Shown: positions 41,695-48,342 of the stretch, one piece after another
Layout: each line of letters begins with the position of its first letter
Position numbering within the stretch: position 1 is the first letter of the stretch
NCBI GenBank assembly: GCA_964523395.1
Contig: CAZFXS010000019.1
Coordinates: forward strand, 1-48,342
Length of the DNA stretch: 48,342 nt
Direction: 5' to 3'
Source: JANYJZ01 sp964523395
Lineage (GTDB): Bacteria; Bacteroidota; Ignavibacteria; UBA10030; SZUA-254
Translations under genes and position numbers: made by a program
The notes under the pieces: model-generated
Databases searched by the model: none
What the model saw: only the letters and a program-made list of their open reading frames with translations
What the model was told of the DNA's origin: nothing

Positions 41695-43083
41695 ATGAAT
41701 AACAAATCAAAAAAAGAACATTCCAAAGAATTAACCCCCCGCGAAATCGTCAGGGAGCTGGACAGATTTGTCATCGGCCAGAATGCGGCAAAGAAATCGG
41801 TTGCAATCGCGATTCGTAACCGCTGGCGCAGACTGCAGACCGGCGAAGCGATGCGCGAAGAAATTATGCCGAACAATATCATTATGATGGGGCCGACCGG
41901 CGTCGGGAAAACCGAAATCGCCCGTCGCCTCGCCAAACTTGTGAATGCGCCGTTCATAAAAGTGGAAGCTTCGAAATTTACGGAAGTCGGATATGTCGGC
42001 AGGGATGTCGATTCGATGGTGCGCGATTTAACAGAGTTCGCGGTCAATATGTTAAAGGGAGAAAAAGCTGCCGAGGTTCAGGATAAAGCTGCTCGTCTTG
42101 CAGAAGACCGTCTGCTTGATATACTGGTTCCTCCGTTAAAACGTCGTCATCCTGAAATGATACCGGCCCAGGATGAGTCGGTTGACATCGATGAAAATAA
42201 ATCTACCCGGGAAAAATTCCGTGAGAAACTTCGTCACAATGAACTTGAAGATAAGACAGTCGAGATGGACGTGAGCATTGGCCAGATGCCTTCAATGCAG
42301 GTCTTTGGTCCGATCAATATGGAAGAGATGGGAGTCAATCTGCAGGAGATGTTCGGCAATATGATGCCGAAGAAGACAAAGAAGAGAAAAATGTCCGTTG
42401 CAGAAGCGAGGACAATTATCGTTCAGGAAGAAGCTCAGAAACTCATCGATACCGACACCGTTATTAAAGAAGCTCTTGAGCGCGTCCAGAATTCCGGCAT
42501 TGTGTTTATCGATGAGATTGATAAAATAGCGGGAAGCCGCGGCCAAAGTTCAGGTCCGGACGTTTCGCGGGAAGGCGTCCAACGCGATTTACTTCCCATC
42601 GTTGAAGGCACAACCGTTATGACAAAGTACGGCATGGTAAAAACCGACCACATCCTTTTTGTCGCATCGGGCGCGTTTCATGTGTCGAAACCGTCCGATC
42701 TGATACCGGAACTGCAGGGAAGATTCCCGATCCGTGTTGAACTGGAAAGTTTGACTGAAGAAGATTTCGTGAAGATTCTGACGATTCCGCAGAACGCTCT
42801 TATTAAACAATACACGGCGTTGCTGGCGACGGAAGGAGTAACGCTCGAATTCGCTCCCGACGGTATACGTCAGATTGCCCGGATAGCGACCGAGGTCAAC
42901 GAACAGGTGGAAAACATCGGCGCACGCCGGTTACACACCATTATGACCACATTGCTTGAAGAAATTCTATTTGATTCTCCCGATAAATTTAACGGAAAAA
43001 TCATTCACGTGACAAAAGAAATGGTGGATGAGAGATTAAGCGGAATTGTAAAAAACAAAGATTTGAGCAGGTATGTTCTTTAA
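41695..43083 (+). CDS. hslU: ATP-dependent protease ATPase subunit HslU
   Basis: The 462-residue protein is a complete AAA+ HslU. It starts LTPREIVRELDRFVIGQNAAKKSVAIA. Walker A is GPTGVGKTE, then the pore-loop region EVGYVGRDVDSMVRDL, Walker B IVFIDEIDKIA, and the sensor region ELQGRFPIRVEL. The terminal GARRLHTIMTTLLEEI and the LSRYVL end that docks into HslV are present. It unfolds substrates for HslV. Confidence 0.97.
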   Translation: MNNKSKKEHSKELTPREIVRELDRFVIGQNAAKKSVAIAIRNRWRRLQTGEAMREEIMPNNIIMMGPTGVGKTEIARRLAKLVNAPFIKVEASKFTEVGYVGRDVDSMVRDLTEFAVNMLKGEKAAEVQDKAARLAEDRLLDILVPPLKRRHPEMIPAQDESVDIDENKSTREKFREKLRHNELEDKTVEMDVSIGQMPSMQVFGPINMEEMGVNLQEMFGNMMPKKTKKRKMSVAEARTIIVQEEAQKLIDTDTVIKEALERVQNSGIVFIDEIDKIAGSRGQSSGPDVSREGVQRDLLPIVEGTTVMTKYGMVKTDHILFVASGAFHVSKPSDLIPELQGRFPIRVELESLTEEDFVKILTIPQNALIKQYTALLATEGVTLEFAPDGIRQIARIATEVNEQVENIGARRLHTIMTTLLEEILFDSPDKFNGKIIHVTKEMVDERLSGIVKNKDLSRYVL

Positions 43084-43117
43084 GTGGTAAGAGCTGTCTG
43101 TTTCTTGCGGGTATCGA

Positions 43118-43162
43118 ACATCGAATATCAATCGGTAGAAAAAGCTACTTGATATTCGATGT
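43118..43162. repeat. ATCGAATATC inverted repeat after hslU
   Basis: The 14-nt arm acatcgaatatcaa (43118-43131) and its exact reverse complement (43149-43162) flank a 17-nt loop. Outside them cgaac and gttcg extend the symmetry with gaps. It lies between the convergent hslU and DUF3467 genes. A terminator role is possible but there is no T-run. Confidence 0.65.
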
Positions 43163-43187
43163 CTGCTGTTCGTAAAAACGTTCCCGT

Positions 43188-43520
43188 CTAGTGTACCTTA
43201 TCCCCCCCCGTTGTCGGCGGCTGAAACCCGAATCCTCCCGGTGTCGGTTCACCATGAAGCTTGATCTCTCCGAATGTATGTTCATATTTGTCGATATTTT
43301 CCCGGAGGGCGTTTAACAGCAATTTCGCATGCTGGGGTGTTGTGATAACGCGGGCGTGTACTTTTGCTTTCGGCACGCCGGGAAGGACGCGGGTGAAATC
43401 GATGACAAATTCCGCGGGTGAGTGCGTGATAATCGCGAGATTCGAATAAATTCCTTCCGCTTCCTTTTCGCCTAATTCAATATTGATTTGCTGTTGCGGT
43501 TGTGCTGGTTGGTTTGCCAT
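43188..43520 (-). CDS. DUF3467 family protein
   Basis: The ATG at 43520 gives 110 residues and lies clear of the terminator hairpin at 43537-43571, which a longer frame would cross. The protein has a polar Pro/Gln-rich N-terminus and then INIELGEKEAEGIYSNLAIITHSPAEFVIDF, the DUF3467 hallmark, and VITTPQHAKLLLNAL. These small proteins occur widely without known function. A run of eight G residues near the 3' end of the gene encodes the Gly-Gly before the last four residues. Confidence 0.9.
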   Translation of the reverse strand: MANQPAQPQQQINIELGEKEAEGIYSNLAIITHSPAEFVIDFTRVLPGVPKAKVHARVITTPQHAKLLLNALRENIDKYEHTFGEIKLHGEPTPGGFGFQPPTTGGDKVH

Positions 43521-43536
43521 AACATTCCTGATGTCT

Positions 43537-43571
43537 GAAAAGAAAATGCCCTTCGGGGAGCCGAAGGGCAT
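43537..43571 (-). terminator. rho-independent terminator of the TPR gene
   Basis: A perfect 11-bp stem atgcccttcgg/ccgaagggcat with a 4-nt loop is followed on the minus strand by TTTCTTTTC. It lies 17 nt after the TPR gene stop and before the DUF3467 gene. Confidence 0.88.
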
Positions 43572-43587
43572 AGATGGATTTCAATAC

Positions 43588-44790
43588 TTATTTACGAAGT
43601 GAGTCCGCTTTCTTTAATGCTTCCTGGGCTTTCTTAAGATCGCCGGCGTTCGCGTAGGCTGACCCAAGGTAATCCCATAATTCCGCGTTATCCGGTTTTA
43701 TTCCGATAAGTTTTTCAAGATATTCGGCGGCTTTCTTGAAATCTTCAAGGTACGACTTGTCGACATCTTTTTTCTTTGCTTCTGCTGCGGCCATCGCGGC
43801 TTTCTTGCGTTCGTCACCGCGTTTCATATATGTGGCAGCGATATTCTGGAGTGCCGCATCGTAGTTGGGATCTGCTTTTAACGTTGCTTCAAAATGTTCA
43901 ATCGCTTTCGGGTAATCGTTTGCCTGCATCTGCAACACACCGAGGTTGTAATGATAGAGTTTGTTATTCGGATCCTTACTCAGGGCTTCCTGCATGAGCG
44001 GGATTGCCTCATTTGCCTTTCCAAGCTTGATGTAGATATTAACCATTGCGTCGAGGAGGGTGGAGTTTTCGGGATCGGTTTTACGCGCAGCAGCAAGCTC
44101 AGCCAATGCCATATCGTAATTCTTGTTTGCAGTGGCGGCGTCTTTATTATTACTTGCGGCTTCCGCTTTGTCAAGATAATACTGAATGATTTGGGCGGAG
44201 ACTTCGGAATCGCTCTTTTTCTCACGGGCTTTGATGAGATATTTGATCTCTTCATCGGTATTTCCATCGGCGTGCAACGCGACAGCCGCATTCTTATAGC
44301 CGAGTAAGCTGTCGGGCCTTATGGTTATGGATGTTTCGTATGCCAGGATTGCTTTTTTCCGAAGCATAGAGGCACTATCTTTTGAGGCACTGATGCTTTT
44401 GTTGTAGAGAGTTACTCCGGCATTCAATGATTTCTGCCATGCGAACAGTTCATCACTATTAATTTTGGTTTCATACTCTTTGGAGTTTTCATTCGCTTTT
44501 TTATAGGCTTCCACGGCGAGGGTAAAGTACGTATGCATGGTATCGTAATTGCCTACTTCCGCGGCGATGTCGCCTTTTTTGATCCTGGTAAATCCGAGGT
44601 TGTACCAGGCTTCCGCATTGAGGGGGTTATTTTGAACTTCCTTCAGAAGAACCATTTCGGCGTTCTGCCAGTCATTACGTGACATGTACAGCTTCGCGCT
44701 GGTTTCTTCTGCGGAACCGCATTGATACCCGGTGAAAAGGAAGCTTGAAAGTATCAGCGCGATGAGCGCGGTAAAGGAAACTTGCTTCAT
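43588..44790 (-). CDS. envelope tetratricopeptide repeat protein
   Basis: The ATG at 44790, with AGGAG about 7 nt upstream, gives 400 residues. A signal segment (FTALIALILSSFLFTGYQC) is followed by a series of TPRs, for example NAEMVLLKEVQNNPLNAEAWYNLGF, EAIPLMQEALSKDPNNKLYHYNLGV, KAIEHFEATLKADPNYDAALQNIAA and a last one near the C-terminus. A long helical region lies between the second and third. The cysteine after YQ is not a good lipobox, so lipidation is uncertain. It should act as a periplasmic scaffold; partners are unknown. Confidence 0.85.
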   Translation of the reverse strand: MKQVSFTALIALILSSFLFTGYQCGSAEETSAKLYMSRNDWQNAEMVLLKEVQNNPLNAEAWYNLGFTRIKKGDIAAEVGNYDTMHTYFTLAVEAYKKANENSKEYETKINSDELFAWQKSLNAGVTLYNKSISASKDSASMLRKKAILAYETSITIRPDSLLGYKNAAVALHADGNTDEEIKYLIKAREKKSDSEVSAQIIQYYLDKAEAASNNKDAATANKNYDMALAELAAARKTDPENSTLLDAMVNIYIKLGKANEAIPLMQEALSKDPNNKLYHYNLGVLQMQANDYPKAIEHFEATLKADPNYDAALQNIAATYMKRGDERKKAAMAAAEAKKKDVDKSYLEDFKKAAEYLEKLIGIKPDNAELWDYLGSAYANAGDLKKAQEALKKADSLRK

Positions 44791-44842
44791 AGACACTCCT
44801 GTTGAAATAATTTCTCTGTTTGGTGTGGTAAATTTCGGCATT

Positions 44843-44871
44843 AATATACGGAACGTGGGAATAATAATCAA
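44843..44871 (-). promoter_or_regulatory. candidate sigma-70 promoter for the TPR gene
   Basis: On the minus strand TTGATT and TATATT are separated by 17 nt, with the -10 box about 52 nt upstream of the ATG at 44790. Both boxes equal those before deoC. Confidence 0.5.
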
Positions 44872-44969
44872 CAGCCGAGGTCCTGCGCGGGTCTCCTGAT
44901 TTCACCAAAACCCATGACCCAAGGGCAAAAAAACAGGTATACTATTGCGTATCTTGGGGGCATACAAGA

Positions 44970-46655
44970 TTGGGAAGAAATGCTAATCTCCGTACATTGC
45001 AGGAAATTAATAGGGATTCTCCTTTTACTTGTGTATACTGGGTAACCATTAAGGACTATACTATTAACCGTAAACTCAATATCGGTATCATCGACCTTGT
45101 CACCAAGGGACCGACGCGAGCGTTGTTTGCCCGCGTGATGAATGCAAACCTCGCCAGCATCATGCCTCAAGTTATCGGAGTGTGGTGTGAAGAAGAAGGG
45201 CATGATGTGACATTTGTTTGTTACACCGGCTTCGAAAATCTTCTTGACGAACTGCCGCATAACGTGGACTTGGTTTTTATTGGTGCCTTCACAGAAGCAG
45301 CGCAAACGGCATACGCCCTGAGCAATCTTTTCCGGTCGCGGGGAGCTGTTACTGTACTTGGCGGGCCTCATGCCCGGTGTTATCCGCAGGATGCAGCATT
45401 GTATTTCGATTTTGTTACCGGGTTTACCGATAAAAGAGTAATCCAGGATATACTTTGTGATTGTTCTCCACACCGGCCGACGGGAATTCAGGTAGCTTCA
45501 CTGCAACAACCCGATTCATTGCCCGGTTTACGTGAGCGATGGAAATTCATTGAACCGACGCTTCGCAAAGCGCCCCTCATTAAGATGGTGCCGATGCTCG
45601 GCAGTTTAGGATGTCCGTACACATGCAGTTTCTGTATCGACTCCATCGTTCCGTACCAGCCGCTCGATTTTGAAATGATGAAAGAGGACCTTTCATTCCT
45701 GCTGAAAAAATTCAAACGGCCGCTTGTCGGATGGCACGACCCGAATTTCGGTGTACGGTTTGAAGATTACATGAATGCCATTGAAGAAGCCGTACCGCCC
45801 AACAGCATCGACTTCATTGCCGAGAGCAGTTTGTCGATTCTCTCCGAACCGCATCTTAAGCGCCTGCAACAGAATGGCTTCAAAGCCATGCTTCCCGGTA
45901 TTGAGTCATGGTATTCGTTGGGAGATAAATCGCGGACAGGCGCGCTGAAAGGGATGGAAAAAGTCAGGCAGGTCTCCGATCATGTCAACATGATTATGAG
46001 ATACATTCCTTACGTGCAATCGAATTTTGTCCTTGGCCTTGATGTTGACGAAGGACCCGAACCGTTTGAGCTTACCAAGAAGTTTGTTGATATGACTCCC
46101 GGGGCATTTCCCGGCTATTCGTTACTCTCTGCATTCGGTCAAGCTGCCCCGTTGAATCTTGAATACCAGAAGGCCGGCCGGGTGTTGCCATTCCCGTTTC
46201 ACTTTCTTGATAATAACCGCGCAATGAATGTAAAACCCAAAAACTATTCCTGGCACGAATTCTACGGCAGGGTTGTCGACCTCGGTGAGCATACGTTTTC
46301 CTGTAAAGCTATTCTTCGCCGTCTCGTAGCGAACAAGATGATGGTCCCGAAATGGATGAATGTCGTCCGCGCGATTTCGTCTGAAGGGCTCGGAAGGATT
46401 AAATATAACACCGAAATTCAGCGGCGTCTGCTGGAGGATTCCACGTTTGGTGCCTATTTCGCACAGGAAACTGACCAGCTTCCACGCTTCTATATGGATC
46501 AGATGCGGAAAGACTTAGGAGCGCTCTGGCATTGGCTCCCACCGGGGGCGATGTATCATGATCCTAATGCTTACCTCAAAGCCTCGGCTGGCTGCGCCAA
46601 GGGAGGGGCATTTACACGCAGGGTGGTAGTTCAAGAAAACAATACGGCAACATAG
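44970..46655 (+). CDS. B12-binding-type radical SAM protein
   Basis: The 561-residue protein has an N-terminal cobalamin-binding-like Rossmann region (about residues 30-170) with DLVFIGAFTEAAQTAYALSNLF and VTVLGGPHARCYPQDA. The radical SAM core has the CxxxCxxC cluster in LGSLGCPYTCSFCID and continues with GWHDPNFGVRFEDY and FIAESSLSIL. A long C-terminal region of about 200 residues is specific. The first codon is TTG at 44970; another TTG nine codons later is possible, and no strong ribosome binding site is seen for either. The reaction is unknown, and the gene stands alone. Confidence 0.88.
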   Translation: MGRNANLRTLQEINRDSPFTCVYWVTIKDYTINRKLNIGIIDLVTKGPTRALFARVMNANLASIMPQVIGVWCEEEGHDVTFVCYTGFENLLDELPHNVDLVFIGAFTEAAQTAYALSNLFRSRGAVTVLGGPHARCYPQDAALYFDFVTGFTDKRVIQDILCDCSPHRPTGIQVASLQQPDSLPGLRERWKFIEPTLRKAPLIKMVPMLGSLGCPYTCSFCIDSIVPYQPLDFEMMKEDLSFLLKKFKRPLVGWHDPNFGVRFEDYMNAIEEAVPPNSIDFIAESSLSILSEPHLKRLQQNGFKAMLPGIESWYSLGDKSRTGALKGMEKVRQVSDHVNMIMRYIPYVQSNFVLGLDVDEGPEPFELTKKFVDMTPGAFPGYSLLSAFGQAAPLNLEYQKAGRVLPFPFHFLDNNRAMNVKPKNYSWHEFYGRVVDLGEHTFSCKAILRRLVANKMMVPKWMNVVRAISSEGLGRIKYNTEIQRRLLEDSTFGAYFAQETDQLPRFYMDQMRKDLGALWHWLPPGAMYHDPNAYLKASAGCAKGGAFTRRVVVQENNTAT

Positions 46656-47201
46656 AATGGCCTCCTTTTTTGTCTGTTAAGTCTTCCAGAATCTTTCTGC
46701 TCGGCACAATCGTAAGCTCGACATTTTTCTTTTGACCCTTCGTTAAGACAATTTTGTAACGTCCAATTCATCTTTTCCATTCTTCACAGCTGCAGTGTAG
46801 GTTTGTTTAAGCTGAGTCAATAGCAAGTTTTAAACTTTGCCTTAGAACATGTTGGTGAAAAAAAAGAGTCTAAGAACTGCGAAAGTACAAAACTTCTTGC
46901 GATATTCCTTTCAGTAAGACCCAAATATTACTAGAAGAGGACTGAGACCAAAAACATTTGTTATTCCTTGACATATATTCTCTTTTTATTTACATTTCCC
47001 AATCTTTATATAAGGGTCTGAAATCCTTCAAAATACTTTTCTTAACGACTTAAGAGTTGGGATTTGTCAGGTTTTATGTGCTAAGTGCATGCAAGAAAAT
47101 TCGCCCAAGGTATCGGGCTTATTATGATAGAACTCACTCTTTCCACCAGCATTCGGGTGCATGCTGTTTTAGGGATGGTAATTTCATTCATGAGGCGTAG
47201 T
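46656..47201. other. 0.55-kb stretch without a convincing gene
   Basis: This A/T-rich gap separates the radical SAM gene from the surface protein. On the minus strand short coding-like pieces can be read in two frames (GRYKIVLTKGQKKNVEL from 46767 down to 46612, overlapping the end of the radical SAM gene, and TYTAAVKNGKDELDV just upstream), but neither has a proper start. They could be remains of a lost gene. A promoter-like TTGACA, 17 nt, TACATT lies at 46968-46996. Nothing else is recognisable. Confidence 0.5.
46968..46996 (+). promoter_or_regulatory. candidate promoter for the Ig-repeat surface protein
   Basis: A perfect TTGACA and a TACATT box are 17 nt apart. They lie about 205 nt upstream of the ATG at 47202, so the transcript would have a long leader. 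No other candidate is as good. Confidence 0.3.
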
Positions 47202-48342
47202 ATGAAAATTTCTCTTACTGTGTGGGTGGCATTTTTTTTGGGGTGTGTGTTCACTTGTTGTTTTTCGACAATCGCGCTCTCCCAAGTAACTCTAACCAGT
47301 GATAAGTACGATTACCAACCGGGGACCACTGCAACACTGACTGGTATGGGTTTTTCCCCTGGCGAAACAGTGACCGTACGCGTGGGTCATACCGGCACCA
47401 CACCAGACACAGGAGCAGATCATCAACCATGGAACGTTGTGGCAGATGCCGGTGGAAGCTTCACAACCACTTGGCACGTCTGCGAAGATGATTGCCTTGG
47501 TGAACTTCTCAGGGCAACGGCAGACGGGCAATCTTCGTTACGGCATGCTGAAGTATTTTTCTGGGACGCTACATCGTGGTCGTTTACAATCACTCCAACC
47601 TCCACTGCGGTTTCGGTTACGCAGACATACACATTTACCGCTACAAATACAGGCACCGGAAACATTGGTTGTATCACTGATACAATCGCTTCGGGATTTA
47701 CTCCCGTTGGCAGTCCTGCTATTGTTTCTTCATCCGGAAAAAGCTGGACTATCTCCCGTTCAGGCAATGTAATCACTGTTACCGCTAATTCGAATCCCGA
47801 CCGGCTCGTTACGGGTGAGACGGTTGTCTTCACCTCTGACGTCACCGCACCCTCGTCCGGAGCCGGATCGCCTTTTACGTGGGGTGGTAATGCCGTAGCC
47901 AATACTAATTGTACAGGTGCGTCGTATCCCCCTCCCGATGGCGGTCAACCCCAGATAAGCATGGGGGGGTGCACATCGCCAAATATTACCGGCAATCCTA
48001 GTAATCAGATAGTATGTGTTGGTTTGCCTGCAAGCTTTACAGTGACAGCAACAGGAACGAGTCTCACCTACCAATGGCGTAAGAATGGAACGAATATTAG
48101 TGGAGCTACCAGCAGCAGTTATATAATAGGCTCAGTTGTGACAGGAGATGCAGGATCGTATGATGTTGTGGTGAGTGGAAGCTGTACACCGCCCGATACT
48201 TCAACAGCGGCAACACTGACGGTGAATACCCCGCCGAATATTACCGGTAACCCAAGTAACCAAACAATATGTGCCGGTTTTCCAGCAAGCTTTACAATAA
48301 CAGCGACAGGAACAAGTTTAACCTACCAGTGGCGGAAAGATG
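47202..48342 (+). CDS. large Ig-repeat surface protein, 3' end outside window
   Basis: The frame is open from the ATG at 47202 to the right edge (380 codons). GAGG 6 nt upstream supports this start; in-frame ATGs at 47175 and 47190 have poorer sites. A signal peptide ends near STIALSQ. Then follow a domain with YQPGTTATLTGMGFSPGETVTVRV (macroglobulin/filamin-like), a DUF11-like section (VSVTQTYTFTATNTGTGNIG), and Ig-like repeats of 85 residues (NITGNPSNQ, PASFT, LTYQWRK). Such proteins in this group usually end in a T9SS sorting domain, which would lie outside the window. Its ligand is unknown. Confidence 0.88.
   Translation, partial: MKISLTVWVAFFLGCVFTCCFSTIALSQVTLTSDKYDYQPGTTATLTGMGFSPGETVTVRVGHTGTTPDTGADHQPWNVVADAGGSFTTTWHVCEDDCLGELLRATADGQSSLRHAEVFFWDATSWSFTITPTSTAVSVTQTYTFTATNTGTGNIGCITDTIASGFTPVGSPAIVSSSGKSWTISRSGNVITVTANSNPDRLVTGETVVFTSDVTAPSSGAGSPFTWGGNAVANTNCTGASYPPPDGGQPQISMGGCTSPNITGNPSNQIVCVGLPASFTVTATGTSLTYQWRKNGTNISGATSSSYIIGSVVTGDAGSYDVVVSGSCTPPDTSTAATLTVNTPPNITGNPSNQTICAGFPASFTITATGTSLTYQWRKD
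47982..48342 (+). repeat. 255-bp tandem repeat encoding Ig-like units
   Basis: The segment starting aatattaccgg at 47982 recurs at 48237, a period of 255 bp or 85 codons. The first 106 nt of the two copies are roughly four-fifths identical, with many differences at third codon positions. The second copy is cut by the window edge, so the number of units is unknown. Confidence 0.85.

Noticed and set aside
43201..43209. Eight-C tract in the DUF3467 gene as a phase-variation switch
   Set aside because: It lies a few codons from the stop, so slippage would change only the last residues.
44868..45473. 201-codon frame antisense to the radical SAM gene start
   Set aside because: Composition is irregular and the opposite strand has clear domain motifs.

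Overview
The window looks like a chromosomal segment of an uncultured member of the Bacteroidota/Chlorobiota group, most likely Ignavibacteria-like. The pointers are two proteins ending in the type IX secretion (T9SS) sorting domain with the NYPNPFN or NQPNPFE type of signature, a PorQ homologue, SPOR and Ig-like lipoproteins, and strong GGAGG ribosome binding sites before many genes. No lineage assignment was computed. Coding density is high. I see no tRNA, rRNA, CRISPR array, transposase or phage gene.

Layout. 1-9.98 kb is a long leftward run: rpmB, then pgsA, pgpA, cinA, thpR, a CheY-like regulator, recA, recX, a PolB-type exonuclease, a DnaQ exonuclease fused to a WYL domain, a methyltransferase and a GT-C glycosyltransferase that runs off the left edge. 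10-18.5 kb holds a T9SS-secreted repeat protein, a small outer-membrane protein, a four-gene MacAB-like ABC export set and a second GT-C glycosyltransferase. 18.5-28.5 kb holds tsaD, mltG, an Ig-like lipoprotein, two SPOR lipoproteins, deoC, a stand-alone T9SS sorting domain, porQ, a ZIP transporter, a TPR protein and an OmpA-type lipoprotein. 28.5-36 kb is leftward again: glycyl-tRNA synthetase, two unknown envelope proteins, a crotonase, a four-helix-bundle gene between inverted repeats, a nucleotidyltransferase, a DUF2520 protein and the MEMO/AMMECR1 pair. 36-43 kb is rightward: glmM, a EutN/CcmL microcompartment vertex protein, dprA, a DUF3109 protein, rpoN, hslV and hslU. 43-48.3 kb holds a DUF3467 protein, a TPR protein, a radical SAM protein, a 0.55 kb non-coding gap and the start of a large Ig-repeat surface protein.

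How the genes connect. The pgsA-pgpA pair makes phosphatidylglycerol, and cinA-recA-recX is a classic repair linkage extended here by two nucleases. PorQ and the sorting-domain proteins belong to the T9SS. The most unusual signal is a EutN/CcmL shell-vertex gene overlapping glmM, together with a DeoC aldolase that carries an N-terminal helix resembling a microcompartment encapsulation peptide. No BMC-H or BMC-T shell gene is in the window, so either the compartment is encoded elsewhere or the vertex protein works alone. A second unusual signal is a set of degenerate, word-like intergenic repeats, one pair of which brackets the four-helix-bundle gene as if it were a mobile cassette.
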